Assembly (NCBI GenBank): GCA_963805445.1
Contig: CAWDUI010000003.1
Coordinates: 62,001-126,000 of the forward strand
Direction: 5' to 3'
From: JAENVT01 sp963805445
GTDB taxonomy: Bacteria; Actinomycetota; Acidimicrobiia; Acidimicrobiales; Ilumatobacteraceae
Length of the DNA stretch: 64,000 nt
How positions within the stretch are numbered: the stretch's first letter is position 1; every line of letters begins with the position of its first letter. Under the pieces are notes generated by a model that was not told the origin of the DNA, searched no databases, and was given only the letters and a program-made list of their open reading frames with translations. Positions 37,032-46,409 of the stretch are shown here, in pieces. Both the position numbers and the translations under genes were made by a program.

Positions 37032-38569
37032 TGGGTCGCAAGATCTTGTTGGTGACCAGCGACCAGCAGCGGTACGACACGCTCGGCTGCAACGGCGGCG
37101 TTGTCGCACGTACTCCGGTGGTCGATCGGCTCGCCGCCGAGGGCTACCGCTACGAACGAGCCCATCCGCAATCCGTCGTCTGCATGCCGTCGCGTTCGAC
37201 CATCGTCACCGGTCAGCACCCGAGCACCCACGGCGTGTGGATGAACGGTGTCGCTCTCCCCGTGGACGCGCCGTCCGTCGCTTCGGTGTTGCACGACAAC
37301 GGCTACCGGACCGCGCTGATCGGCAAGCCGCACTTCGAGCCGTTCCTCGACCCGTTCGCCCGATTCGCCGAGAACCGCTTCGCCCGCGAGGGTCTCGTCG
37401 GGTTGCATCGCGGCTTCGAGCACTTCGAGACGGCGACGCACGGTGCGCTCGGCCCATTGCACTATGCGCGGTGGATGGCGGCCAACCATCCGGAGGCCGT
37501 GTCGATGTTCTTCCCGGTGCTCGACGTGGCACTGGAGGTGAGTGCGGCCGGCGGCGGCGAGACGGGTGCGCCGCAGGTGCACGACAATGCCGTACCCCGC
37601 GAGTGGTACCACACCGACTGGGTCGCCGATCGCACGATCAGCTGGCTCGATTCTCTCGATGCCGACGACGACTGGTTCTGCTGGATGAGCTTCCCGGACC
37701 CGCACCATCCGTGGGATCCGCCGGCGTCGGAGATCGGCCGCGTCGATTGGCGCGACGTGCCGCTGCCCGCCGGCTACATCGCGGACGCTCAGCAGCGCGA
37801 GGCGGTCCTCGCTGCCAAGCCTCGCCACTGGACGGACTGGTACAGCGGCACCCTGGTCTCCAACTACGAAGCCCCTGCCGACTGGGTCCCGGCGACCTTG
37901 ACGGCGGATCAGGTGCGCGAGGTCAACGCCCGCAACGCCGTCGAGTGCGAGTTGATCGACGAGGCACTGGGCAGGGTGATGGCGGCGATCGCGGCTCGCG
38001 GTTGGGACGACGATCTCGACGTGATCTACACCACCGACCACGGCGAGCTGCAGGGAGACTTCGGTCTGCTCTTCAAGGGTCCATACCATGTCGACGCGTT
38101 GATGCGCCTGCCCCTGATATGGAGGCCGGCACCGTCGGCATCGAGCACCGGCCCGGCAACGGTGACCCGACCGGTTGGCCTGGTCGACCTGGCACCGACG
38201 TTCTGCCACATCGCCGGCCTGGCGACACCGGAGTGGATGGAGGGCTCCGCGCTGCCGTTCGACGATGTGGATGCCGATGCACGTGGCTTCGAGCGGGTGT
38301 TGACCGAGTGGGACAGCGAGCTGTTCGGCGTCGGCGTGCACCTGCGGACCATCACGCGAGACGGGTGGGTGTGCAGCACCTACCAGCCGGGGTACAGCCA
38401 CGACGGAACCGAGGGCGAGCTGTACGACCTCGGCGACGACCCGCTGCAGCGCGTCAACCGCTGGGCCGACCCGCAGCTGGCGTCATTGCGCAGCGATCTG
38501 CTGGCCGATCTCTGGGATCACCAACCGCCGATGCACACACCGCTGCGGCGCGTCGAGGCGCCGGTCTGA
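37031..38569 (+). CDS. Type I sulfatase/phosphatase (alkaline phosphatase superfamily)
   Basis: A 512-residue hydrolase. The N-terminus ILLVTSDQQRYDTLGCNGG holds the first metal-binding Asp. VCMPSRSTIVTGQHPSTHGV contains the C-x-P-x-R motif whose Cys is converted to formylglycine in active sulfatases. WFCWMSFPDPHHPWDPP, YTTDHGELQGDFGLLFKGPY and a C-terminal subdomain complete the family. No signal peptide is seen, so it acts in the cytoplasm or needs another exit route. The formylglycine-generating enzyme is not in this window. The substrate (aryl, choline or sugar sulfate) is not decidable. Confidence 0.88.
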   Translation: MGRKILLVTSDQQRYDTLGCNGGVVARTPVVDRLAAEGYRYERAHPQSVVCMPSRSTIVTGQHPSTHGVWMNGVALPVDAPSVASVLHDNGYRTALIGKPHFEPFLDPFARFAENRFAREGLVGLHRGFEHFETATHGALGPLHYARWMAANHPEAVSMFFPVLDVALEVSAAGGGETGAPQVHDNAVPREWYHTDWVADRTISWLDSLDADDDWFCWMSFPDPHHPWDPPASEIGRVDWRDVPLPAGYIADAQQREAVLAAKPRHWTDWYSGTLVSNYEAPADWVPATLTADQVREVNARNAVECELIDEALGRVMAAIAARGWDDDLDVIYTTDHGELQGDFGLLFKGPYHVDALMRLPLIWRPAPSASSTGPATVTRPVGLVDLAPTFCHIAGLATPEWMEGSALPFDDVDADARGFERVLTEWDSELFGVGVHLRTITRDGWVCSTYQPGYSHDGTEGELYDLGDDPLQRVNRWADPQLASLRSDLLADLWDHQPPMHTPLRRVEAPV

Positions 38570-38575
38570 CCTGGC

Positions 38576-38869
38576 CTACTTCTTGTCGCCGCTGTGCGAT
38601 CGCAGCAGGCGCCTGCCCTGCACCGTGATCTCCAGCTCCTTGAACCATGGCGCCGGCTTGTCGCCGCTTCGCTGGCCCCACACCAGCGAGCGCTCCTTGG
38701 CTTCGTTGAGGCAGCTGGCGACTGCTTCCAACTTCCAACCCAGTTTCTTGGCGATGATGGCGTTGTCGACCGGAGCCCCGGAGTCGTCGCCGCCCAGCAC
38801 GACTGCCAGCAGTTGCACCATCTGCCGATCATCAGACACTTGGTCATCCGGCATCGAGCTGTCCAACAC
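38576..38869 (-). CDS. Small winged-helix-like protein
   Basis: A 97-residue protein: VQLLAVVLGGDDSGAPVDNA, IIAKKLGWKLEAVASCLNEA, KERSLVWGQRSGDKPAPWFK and ELEITVQGRRLLRSH. The order helix, helix-turn-helix, basic turn, and a strand-like wing is typical of small winged-helix proteins. I recognise no named family. It may be a DNA-binding regulator. It is convergent with the sulfatase, 6 nt apart. A second ATG (MPDDQVSDD) five codons in is an alternative start. Confidence 0.6.
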   Translation of the reverse strand: MLDSSMPDDQVSDDRQMVQLLAVVLGGDDSGAPVDNAIIAKKLGWKLEAVASCLNEAKERSLVWGQRSGDKPAPWFKELEITVQGRRLLRSHSGDKK

Positions 38870-38980
38870 AATCCCCCTCGCAGTCCCGAGCCTGAAGCGG
38901 CTACGCCGAAGCGAGGAGAACCTGGACCACCGAGCCTACCGGTGAATGGCCCGATCGCCGCTGAGTGGCAAGCTGCGCAG

Positions 38981-40129
38981 GTGAAGTCGTATGACGTGTT
39001 GGTCATCGGGGGCGGGATCGCCGGAGCGTCGATCGGCTACGAGCTGGCCACCGATCACTCCGTCGGCCTGCTCGAAATGGAAGCAACCCTCGCCTTCCAC
39101 ACCACCGGCCGGTCGGTTGCCACGTTCCTCGAAAGCTACGGCGGTCGAACGATCCGGCTGCTGACGACCGCCAGTCGAGCATTCATGGAGGACCCACCTG
39201 ACGGGTTCGGTCGTCCATTGTTGAAACCGCTCCCGCTGATCTGGGTGGCCCCGCACGGAAGCGTCGACGACCTGCAGGCGATGCGCGACGCCGTGGTCGA
39301 GTTCGTTCCCGACATGCGGGTGTTGACGGCGGCCGAGGCGGTGGACGCCACCAAGGTGATCCGATCTGACTGGGTCGCCGCCGGCCTCGTCGAACCCGGA
39401 GCGAGCGAGATCGACGTAGCGGCCCTCCACGGTGGATACGCGCGTGGTCTGCGAGCGCGCCGCGGCGAGATCCACACGTCGGCCGGTGTTGCCGAGATGC
39501 AGCGGGTAGGCGGTCGATGGCACGTGACCGACCGGGCCGGCGACGAGTACGAGGCTGGGGTGGTCGTCAACGCGTCGGGTTCGTGGTGCGACGTCGTGGC
39601 TGCTCTCGCCGGCGCCCGGTCCGTCGGCATCCACCCGCTGCGACGCACGGTGTTCACGATCGCTCCGCCCCGCGACATCGACGCTGGGTCGATTCCGTTG
39701 GTTGCTGACGTCGACGGCACCTTCTACCTCAAACCGGAAGGCCCGCAGATCCTGTGCTCGCCCGCTGACGAGGTACCTTCCGTGCCCTGCGATGCCAAAC
39801 CCGAGGAGCTCGACATCGCCGCGGCGATCGACGTGATCAACGCGGCGACCACGCTCGACATCCGCCATGTGCGCTCGTCGTGGGCGGGGCTGCGCAACTT
39901 CGTCGCCGATCGCTCTCCCGTCGCCGGATTCGACGACGAGGTCGACGGCTTCTTCTGGTTCGTGGGCCAAGGCGGTTACGGCATCCAGATCTCGCCGGCG
40001 CTCGCTCGGGCCGGCGCTGCGCTGGTGCGGTCGGGTCGCCTACCCGAGGAGTTGATCGATCGTGGCCTCGAACCAGCAGCGCTGCACCGGCAGCGCTTGG
40101 TTGGCCTCGGCCCTCTCGAAGGTCACTAG
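38981..40129 (+). CDS. DAO-family FAD-dependent amino-acid oxidoreductase
   Basis: A 382-residue flavoenzyme of the D-amino-acid oxidase/glycine oxidase superfamily, closest in outline to D-arginine dehydrogenase-like proteins. It has SYDVLVIGGGIAGASIGYEL, LLEMEATLAFHTTGRSVATF (FAD-binding), AGVVVNASGSWCDVVAAL and the C-terminal FVADRSPVAGFDDEVDGFFW and VGQGGYGIQISPALARAG. GTG at 38,981 starts right at the FAD domain. The substrate is uncertain. It is followed by a 416-nt gene-free stretch with a nested inverted repeat. Confidence 0.85.
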   Translation: MKSYDVLVIGGGIAGASIGYELATDHSVGLLEMEATLAFHTTGRSVATFLESYGGRTIRLLTTASRAFMEDPPDGFGRPLLKPLPLIWVAPHGSVDDLQAMRDAVVEFVPDMRVLTAAEAVDATKVIRSDWVAAGLVEPGASEIDVAALHGGYARGLRARRGEIHTSAGVAEMQRVGGRWHVTDRAGDEYEAGVVVNASGSWCDVVAALAGARSVGIHPLRRTVFTIAPPRDIDAGSIPLVADVDGTFYLKPEGPQILCSPADEVPSVPCDAKPEELDIAAAIDVINAATTLDIRHVRSSWAGLRNFVADRSPVAGFDDEVDGFFWFVGQGGYGIQISPALARAGAALVRSGRLPEELIDRGLEPAALHRQRLVGLGPLEGH

Positions 40130-40222
40130 TGCCAGTGCGGCCCCACTGAACGTTTCCCACCTACCATCGGTGTCGAGGGGACAAACCACGGATGCATACC
40201 GCCGGCTCGGCGCGCCGCTCGT

Positions 40223-40315
40223 TCGGGCGCGATTTCGGTACTTCCAATACCGAAATCGAACCCGTTGAGCCTGGTTGGGCGAGGTGTGAGTAGCGGGAGT
40301 ACCGAAATCGCGCCC
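40223..40315. repeat. Nested inverted repeat in a 416-nt gene-free region
   Basis: The stretch 40,130-40,545 holds no convincing gene. A perfect 19-nt inverted repeat (CGGGCGCGATTTCGGTACT at 40,223-40,241 and its complement at 40,297-40,315) encloses 55 nt. A second inverted repeat is nested in it: GATTTCGGTA (40,230-40,239) with TACCGAAATC (40,247-40,256). The core ATTTCGGTA thus occurs three times. The left inner pair can form a tight 10-bp hairpin; the outer pair a larger alternative one. It could be a terminator pair for the convergent oxidoreductase and phoD genes, or a dispersed palindromic element. Confidence 0.7.
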
Positions 40316-40545
40316 GCCGGTCTGAGACGATGTTCTCACGCCGATCGGCGCTGATGGCGCGCCATGAGGTCGCGGCAGGCCCGATACCGACTTCTATGTC
40401 AGCCCGGTAACCGCCCAGTCGTTCCAAGAGCTGACACTGAGGGCGTGGCGTGTGGAAGAGCAGCGCACCGACCGGCGCGTCTGGGTGTGCCCGGACCTCA
40501 ACCCCCGCGGCGCAGGGCGAACCCGTTGCCGGAACGCGGCACTCG

Positions 40546-42182
40546 TCAGGCCACCTTGACCACCGTGTTGGTGCCGCTGTCGACCACGTACGTGCTGAAC
40601 GAGGTGACCTCGCTGTCGGCCTTCGAAACGTCGGCCACGATTCGGTACTCGGCGGTCCAGCGTTCTGGTGTCACCGTGTGCAAGGCGTACCCGCGGTGGG
40701 CCAGTTCGGCGTCGACCAGATCGGGGAACGACTTCAGCACATCGGTCAACTCGGTGCCGATCAGACCGTCCGAGCTGATCGACGTCGTGACGAACTCGAC
40801 TCCGACCGGAGTGCCCGTGCCGCGGTCCCCGGCACGCAACTGGGCGACGGCGGCGAGGTGGATGTCGCCGGTCACCACCACGACGTTGGGGACCGCAGCG
40901 TCGGCGAGATGCTGCAGGATCCGCTGGCGTTGCACCGGGTAGCCGTCCCACATGGTCGTAGTTCAGCACCGCCCCGTTGAACGTCGAGTCGGCGAACACC
41001 ACCTGGTTGCCGATCACGTTCCACACCGACGTCGAGTTGTCGAGTTGGTCGTAGAGCCACGCCTCCTGCGCATCGCCCAGCATGGTGCGCGCCGGATCAG
41101 TCGTCTCCGGGCACGGCGGCGCGGTGACTCAGCGTCGCATCGCCACACGCCTGGTCGGTGCGGTACTGGCGACCGTCGAGCAATGCCAGCCCGATCAGCT
41201 TGCCCCAGTTCACGTCGCGGTAGATCCGGTACTCCTGGTCGACGGACACCGGTGGGTCGAGGCGCACCGGCTGGTGCTCCCACCAGGCTTGGTAGGCGGC
41301 GAAGCGGCGAGCCGGGAAGGTCGGTGCATCCGCCGTGGCCTCCGGGGTGAGGCCGGCGTAGTTGTTCTCCACCTCGTGGTCGTCCCAGATGACGAACCAC
41401 GGAGCGACGGCATGCGCTGCCTGCAGGTTGGCGTCGCTCTTGTAGCGCGCGATAGCGGTTGCGGTAGTCGTCGAGGGTGGTGGGTTCCGGCCCGATGTGC
41501 ACGCGTGCCGTGATGTCGGCGTCGGGCGCGACTCCCGGATCTTCGTAGATGTAGTCGCCCAGCCACACGACGAACTCGGGTTGATGCTCGGCCAGGTCGC
41601 GGTGAGCGGCGTATTGGCCGTTGGCGTAGTTCTGGCAGTTCGCCACGGCGAACGTGACCTCGGCGAGGTCGACACTCGGGCCCGGGGCCGGCCGGGTCGT
41701 ACCCACCGGGCTGGTGTACCGGCCGACACGAAAGCGGTAGAACCACGTGCCCTGGTCGAGCGGGACGACAGCGTGCACGGTGTGGGCTCGAGCCGCTCTG
41801 GCCGTCTCGACACCGGTCGATGTGACCGTGGTGAAGTCGGCCGAATCGCTGATCTCCCACGTGACCGGCACGTCGTCGTCGGGCATGCCCCCGTTGTCGA
41901 GCGGGTCGGGCGCCAGGCGGGTCCACAGCACGACGCTCGTGGCGTCGGGGTCGCCGGACGCGACGCCGAGCGTGAACGGATCCGCGGACAACTCGACCGC
42001 TGGCGACGTCGAGTCGTCGTGGCCGCCTGGGTGGTCGTCGTGGCCGCCTCGGTCGTCGACGTCGTTGCCGGCACGGTGCTCGGTGGCGCTGACGCCGGGC
42101 TGGCACCATCGCTGCCGCTGCACGCTGCCACCACGACCGCCGCACCCGTGGCCAAGAACATTCTGCGCGAGATCGGTCCCAT
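40546..42182 (-). CDS. phoD: PhoD-family alkaline phosphatase, Tat-exported (frameshifted)
   Basis: About 545 residues joined across several frames. The N-terminus has a Tat motif and lipobox (ISRRMFLATGAAVVVAACSG), then a Thr/Ala linker. PhoD features follow: PFTLGVASGDPDATSVVLWT, NCQNYANGQYAAHRDLAEHQ, VVWLGDYIYEDP (metal Asp), WFVIWDDHEVENNYAG, ALLDGRQYRTDQACGD, TSVWNVIGNQVVFADS and VVVTGDIHLAAVAQL. Frames change near 42,005, 41,450, 41,100 and 40,955. It removes phosphate from mono- and diesters outside the membrane, using Ca and Fe in known PhoDs. It would serve phosphate scavenging with pstSCAB, though I see no PHO box before it. Confidence 0.85.
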
Positions 42183-42266
42183 TGGGGCAGTCTGCCCGAT
42201 GAGGGCTCTGCAGCACAGTCCTGGGCCGCGACCACCAGACAGCGGTCCCGCGCCAGCGATCGCCTC

Positions 42267-43331
42267 ATGGGCGCGGCGACGGCTACGTTCCACCACGTGC
42301 CCCATGATCTGCCACTTCTGCCGACAACCGTGGTCGGCAGCTATGCCCATCCATCGTGGTTCTACGCCGCCAAAGAACTGATGGAAGCCGGCCGTTTCGG
42401 GCCCGTCGACGTCGAGGAAACCTTCGACGACGCCGTCGATCGGGCGATCCTGGACCAGGAGGAGGCCGGCCTCGACGTGATCAGCGATGGCGAGATGCGC
42501 AGGGCCAGTTTCGTCTGGGCGTTCGCCTCGCGAATGACCGGGCTGCGCGACGGCGGGGCACCGCGCAAGATGGGCCCGATGTCGCTCGACATGCGCAACG
42601 TGCAAGAGACCACCGGGCCAGTTGGCGTGCCCAACGGGATGGGCGCTGTCGAGGAGTTCGCCTACGCGACGACGCGCACCACGAAGCCGATCAAGATCCC
42701 GCTTCCCGGTCCCTTCGCGCTGACCACCTTCATCCGCCCCGTCGATCACTACACCGACCGCACACACCTGGCCGAAGCCTTCGTGCCGGCACTGAACCAC
42801 GAGATCCGCCAGTTGGCGGCGGCCGGCTGCAAGTGGATCCAGCTCGACGAGCCGGCGACACCCGGCTATGCGGCCAACGACCCGCACACGCCTGCCGACA
42901 TCGCCCGGCTGTTCAACGCCTGCATCGAAGGAGTCACCGGTGTGCACTTCAGCCTGCACATCTGCTTCGGGTCGTTCCGCAAGCTGCCGTACGCCAAGAA
43001 GACGTACGCCCGATACTTCCCCGACCTGCTCGAGGCCAAGGCCGATCAGTTCGTGCTGGAGTACGGCACTCGAGAGATGTCGGAGATCGAGCAGTGGATG
43101 AACTGGGCGCCCGATCGCGAGCTCGGCGCCGGCATCATCGACATCCGCACCCACTACTGCGAAACGCCCGACGACGTGGCCGAGCGGGTGCGTAAGTGCC
43201 TCGACCACGTTCCCGCCGACAAGCTGTTCCTCACCACCGATTGCGGGCTGCGGTACGTGCATCGCACACTGGCCCGCCAAAAGATCACCAACCTCGTCGC
43301 CGGCGTGCGCCAAGTCCGCGAGACGCTGTGA
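42267..43331 (+). CDS. MetE C-terminal-like (cobalamin-independent methionine synthase family) protein
   Basis: A 354-residue single TIM-barrel protein of the UROD/MetE superfamily. It begins LPLLPTTVVGSYAHPSWFYA, has DVISDGEMRRASFVWAFASR, PIKIPLPGPFALTTFI, and WIQLDEPATPGYAANDPHTP. Probable zinc ligands are His and Cys in FSLHICFGSF, Glu in LEYGTREM and Cys in FLTTDCGLRYV. It lacks the N-terminal half of full-length MetE (about 750 residues), so it is a core-MetE type; these may use another methyl donor. A GTG at 42,297 (VPHDLPLL) is an alternative start. It is divergent from phoD. Confidence 0.82.
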   Translation: MGAATATFHHVPHDLPLLPTTVVGSYAHPSWFYAAKELMEAGRFGPVDVEETFDDAVDRAILDQEEAGLDVISDGEMRRASFVWAFASRMTGLRDGGAPRKMGPMSLDMRNVQETTGPVGVPNGMGAVEEFAYATTRTTKPIKIPLPGPFALTTFIRPVDHYTDRTHLAEAFVPALNHEIRQLAAAGCKWIQLDEPATPGYAANDPHTPADIARLFNACIEGVTGVHFSLHICFGSFRKLPYAKKTYARYFPDLLEAKADQFVLEYGTREMSEIEQWMNWAPDRELGAGIIDIRTHYCETPDDVAERVRKCLDHVPADKLFLTTDCGLRYVHRTLARQKITNLVAGVRQVRETL

Positions 43332-43341
43332 GTCACGTCTC

Positions 43342-44301
43342 ATGAGTGATTCCACACCAGGCAAGATCGTGATCGATTGCGACCCGGGCATCGACGACGC
43401 GATGGCCATCTTCTACGCGCTCGAGTCGCCGGAGTTGGAGCTGATCGGGCTCACGACGGTCTTCGGAAATGCTCACACTTCGGTGTGCACGACAAACGCG
43501 TTGAAGTTGCTGGAGATCGCCGATCGGACCGACATCCCGGTGGCGCCGGGCGCCGAGAGCCCGTTGGCCATGCCATACCGAGGGCCGGTCGCATTCGTGC
43601 ACGGATCCGACGGGCAGGGCAACGTCTTCCTGCCCCCACCCACAACGGTGCCGCTACCGATCGACGCCGCGCAATTCATCGTTCGAACGGTGCTCGATTC
43701 GCCGGGCGAGGTCACCTTGGTGGCCCTCGGACCGCTGACCAACATCGCCCTCGCCATCCAACTCGAGCCGTCACTCGGCCAGCAACTGGCGGGCATCGTG
43801 CTGATGGGCGGCAACGCATTTGTCGGCGGCAATGCGAGTCCAGCGGCAGAAGCCAACATCCTCAACGATCCCGAGGCCGCAGACATCGTGTTCGGTATCG
43901 ACTGCCCCATCACGATGGCCGGGCTCGACGTGACCGAGCAGACGATCATGACATCGGAAGACCTCTCCAAGATCGCCCGCTTCGACAACCCACGTGCCCG
44001 CCACCTGGGTGCAATCGTGCCGTTCTACCAGGCGTTCTATCGAGACCGATTGGGCCTCGACGGGATCTGCGTGCACGACTCGAGCACCATCAGCTACCTG
44101 CTCGCACCGCATCTGTACACGTGGGTGGAGTTCCCCATTCGGGTCGACACCGGCAACAGCGTGTGCCGCGGCAAGACCCAGCCGGCCGTCCGCCTCAGCG
44201 ATCACGAGTCTGCATGGGACGGACGGCGAGCCGTGCGGATCCTCACCGGGGTCGACACCCGAGCGGTGGTCGAGCTCGAACTGGAGCGGCTGGCACGATG
44301 A
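43342..44301 (+). CDS. Inosine/uridine-preferring nucleoside hydrolase family protein
   Basis: A 319-residue ribonucleoside hydrolase. The calcium-binding signature VIDCDPGIDDAMAIFYAL is at the N-terminus. GLTTVFGNAHTSVCTTNALK, VTLVALGPLTNIALAIQLEP, GIVLMGGN, EANILNDPEAADIVF and GICVHDSSTISYLLAPHLY (the last ligand Asp) complete the active site. It cleaves N-glycosidic bonds of nucleosides for salvage; base preference cannot be read. It follows the MetE-like gene by 10 nt and precedes an esterase gene by 27 nt. Confidence 0.92.
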   Translation: MSDSTPGKIVIDCDPGIDDAMAIFYALESPELELIGLTTVFGNAHTSVCTTNALKLLEIADRTDIPVAPGAESPLAMPYRGPVAFVHGSDGQGNVFLPPPTTVPLPIDAAQFIVRTVLDSPGEVTLVALGPLTNIALAIQLEPSLGQQLAGIVLMGGNAFVGGNASPAAEANILNDPEAADIVFGIDCPITMAGLDVTEQTIMTSEDLSKIARFDNPRARHLGAIVPFYQAFYRDRLGLDGICVHDSSTISYLLAPHLYTWVEFPIRVDTGNSVCRGKTQPAVRLSDHESAWDGRRAVRILTGVDTRAVVELELERLAR

Positions 44302-44328
44302 CGATCCACGGTCGACAGAGGGGGCGCC

Positions 44329-45295
44329 ATGCCGCTTGATCCACAGGTCGCTGCACTGCTGCGGGAACTCGAAGCGTCTCGGGGGACCGAAGTTGCCGAC
44401 GCTGACGCCGGCGGAAGCGCGAAAGCGGACCGAGTTGTTGCGGCCGCTGGCAGGAGACCCGGTCGCCGTCGGCACCGTTCGAGACGTCACCATCCCCGTG
44501 GATGGCGCCACGATCGGTGCACGCGTGTACGCACCCGAAAGCGAAGGCCCGCACCCTGTCGTGGTCTTCTTCCATGGGGGCGGATGGGTGATCTGCAACC
44601 TGGAGACCCACGACAATCTGGCACGAACGATCTCTCGAGATGCAGATGCCATCGTCGTGTCGGTCGACTATCGCATGGGTCCCGAACATCGTTTCCCCAT
44701 CGCCGTGCAGGACTGCTTCACCGCCACGAAGTGGGTTGCCGAGAACGCCTCATCGTTGGGTGCCGATGCCGGTCGACTCGCGGTCTGCGGCGACAGCGCA
44801 GGCGGCAACCTCAGCGCCGTCGTGTCGCAGATCGCACGCGACCAGGGCGGGCCAACGATCGCCTATGCGGCCTTGATCTACCCCGCCGTCGACATGACCG
44901 CCAAGGGCGGATCACTCGACGAGAACGCCACCGGCTACTTCCTCGAGACCGACGAGATGGAGTGGTTCATGAGTCACTACCTCACGGAGTCCGAGCGATC
45001 CGATGTACGGGCGTCCCCTCTGCTGAACCGGAACCTGGCCGACTTGCCACCGTGCTTCATCGCCACCTGCGAGTACGACCCGCTGCGAGACGAGGGCGAG
45101 GCCTACGCCGACGCCCTGCGCGCCAGCGGTGTTCAGGTCGCCAGCAAGCGCTACGGCGGCCTGATCCACGCCATCGCCAACATGACCGGCGTGCTCGATG
45201 GAGGTCGCCAACTCGTCGCCGACGTCAGCGCCCACCTCCACGACGCACTGCACGCCGAGCGCCGGCGCAACAACGTCACCACAAGCCGCTCGTGA
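44329..45295 (+). CDS. Alpha/beta hydrolase, HSL/family IV esterase (one frameshift)
   Basis: About 322 residues. The start MPLDPQVAALLRELEASRG lies in one frame and KLPTLTPAEARKRTELLRPL onwards in the next. The switch is at a GGGGG run near 44,385, where one more G restores GGPKLPTL. Family IV features are VVFFHGGGWVI (oxyanion hole), CGDSAGGNLSAVVSQ (nucleophile Ser), CEYDPLRDEGEAYADAL (Asp) and GGLIHAIANM (His). It hydrolyses short-chain esters. GAGGGGG precedes the ATG at 44,329. This is a clear case of a homopolymer indel. Confidence 0.88.
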
Positions 45296-45360
45296 AAGCG
45301 AAGTGTGTCGGTTCGATTCACCCCCGCGTCACCGAAGCTGCACCCTTCCCACCTGCACGC

Positions 45361-46374
45361 CTAGCGGCGAGGCAACTCGATCGTCACGTCGGTGATGATC
45401 TGCAGTTGACGGATCATCGCCCGCGCCGCCAATCGGAACGGATGCCTGGTGCCGATGATCGGATCATCGATCGGTGAGGTGGCGACCGCCGCAAGGCACC
45501 GCCCGTACTGCAGCACTTCGAACCAGTCGACGACCTCGAGGTTGACCGGCACGGACCGCCGATAGGCGTCGACGAACCGTCGCGACAACGCCCCGGTGAC
45601 GGCGCTCAGCACCGGCTCGGCGAACCGTGGGACCGCGATCGGCGCGCAACGCAGCAACGCCGCCGTGAAGCCCACGTCGTACTCCCGCCGGCACAAGTTG
45701 GCGTTTGTCCAATCGAGCACATTGAATGCGTCGTCGTCGGTGACCAACATGTTGAACGGATGGATGTCGCCGTGGCACACGACGGCGGGGGTCATGACCG
45801 GGCGGCGAGCCTCCAGCCACGTCAGCAGCGCCGCGAATCCCGACGCCGGGGATCGCAACCGCTTCGCGGATCTCGGCGAGGCGTGCCTCGACTCCCAACG
45901 AGCCGACGTCGATTCCGGCGGATTGCAGTGCATCGGCGATCGGTTGCGCATCGAGGGCATGCAGCTGCAACGTTGCCGTTGCAAGCAGCCGGGCGACCCG
46001 GCGAATCGTCTTCGGCAAGCGAAGCAGCGGCCCCACCGATCCCGAGGCCGGCCAGCAGCGGGCGCACCACCGACTCGCTCCATCACCAGGAACGCGCCGC
46101 CGAGCGAGTCGTCGACACCGTCGAGCACGACACGGGGCGCGCGGTAACCCTGGTCGACCACGCCGCGCTGCACGATGGTTTCGCGAACGCCGGCATCGGG
46201 GTTCGGCATCACACGCAACACCAGCGGCCCGCGCAGGTCTGGCGGTGGATCGCGGAGTTCAAAGCCGTAGATCGCCGCCCAGAACCCACCGGTGATCGGG
46301 GTCGGTGAGTCGGCGTACGTCTGCGGTGAGCCGGCGAATCCCGAGAGGACCCGCAGCAGCGACGCATCGATCAT
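45361..46374 (-). CDS. Aminoglycoside phosphotransferase (APH)-like kinase, frameshifted
   Basis: About 337 residues. The N-lobe starts MIDASLLRVLSGFAG and includes PLVLRVMPNPDAGVRETIVQ and FLVMERV. The catalytic loop VVCHGDIHPFNMLVTD is the Brenner motif (HGD-x-x-x-x-N), followed by NVLDWTNANL (the Asp of DxD/DFG-like position). The central part (TIRRVARLLATATLQLHALD) is only readable in other frames, with breaks near 46,060, 46,020 and 45,845 that cancel out in length. APH-like kinases phosphorylate many small molecules; antibiotic resistance is not implied. It is convergent with the esterase. Confidence 0.72.
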   Translation of the reverse strand: MIDASLLRVLSGFAGSPQTYADSPTPITGGFWAAIYGFELRDPPPDLRGPLVLRVMPNPDAGVRETIVQRGVVDQGYRAPRVVLDGVDDSLGGAFLVMERVGGAPAAGRPRDRWGRCFACRRRFAGSPGCLQRQRCSCMPSMRNRSPMHCNPPESTSARWESRHASPRSAKRLRSPASGFAALLTWLEARRPVMTPAVVCHGDIHPFNMLVTDDDAFNVLDWTNANLCRREYDVGFTAALLRCAPIAVPRFAEPVLSAVTGALSRRFVDAYRRSVPVNLEVVDWFEVLQYGRCLAAVATSPIDDPIIGTRHPFRLAARAMIRQLQIITDVTIELPRR

Positions 46375-46409
46375 CGGGTCACTATGGCACTTCAGCTAGA
46401 ACGAGCGAG

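Noticed and set aside
42183..42300. A PHO box upstream of phoD
   Set aside because: I looked for GTTCA units at an 11-nt period on the reverse strand and found none.
45361..46374. An aminoglycoside resistance gene
   Set aside because: The kinase has only general APH-superfamily motifs; many such enzymes act on other metabolites, and no resistance context is present.
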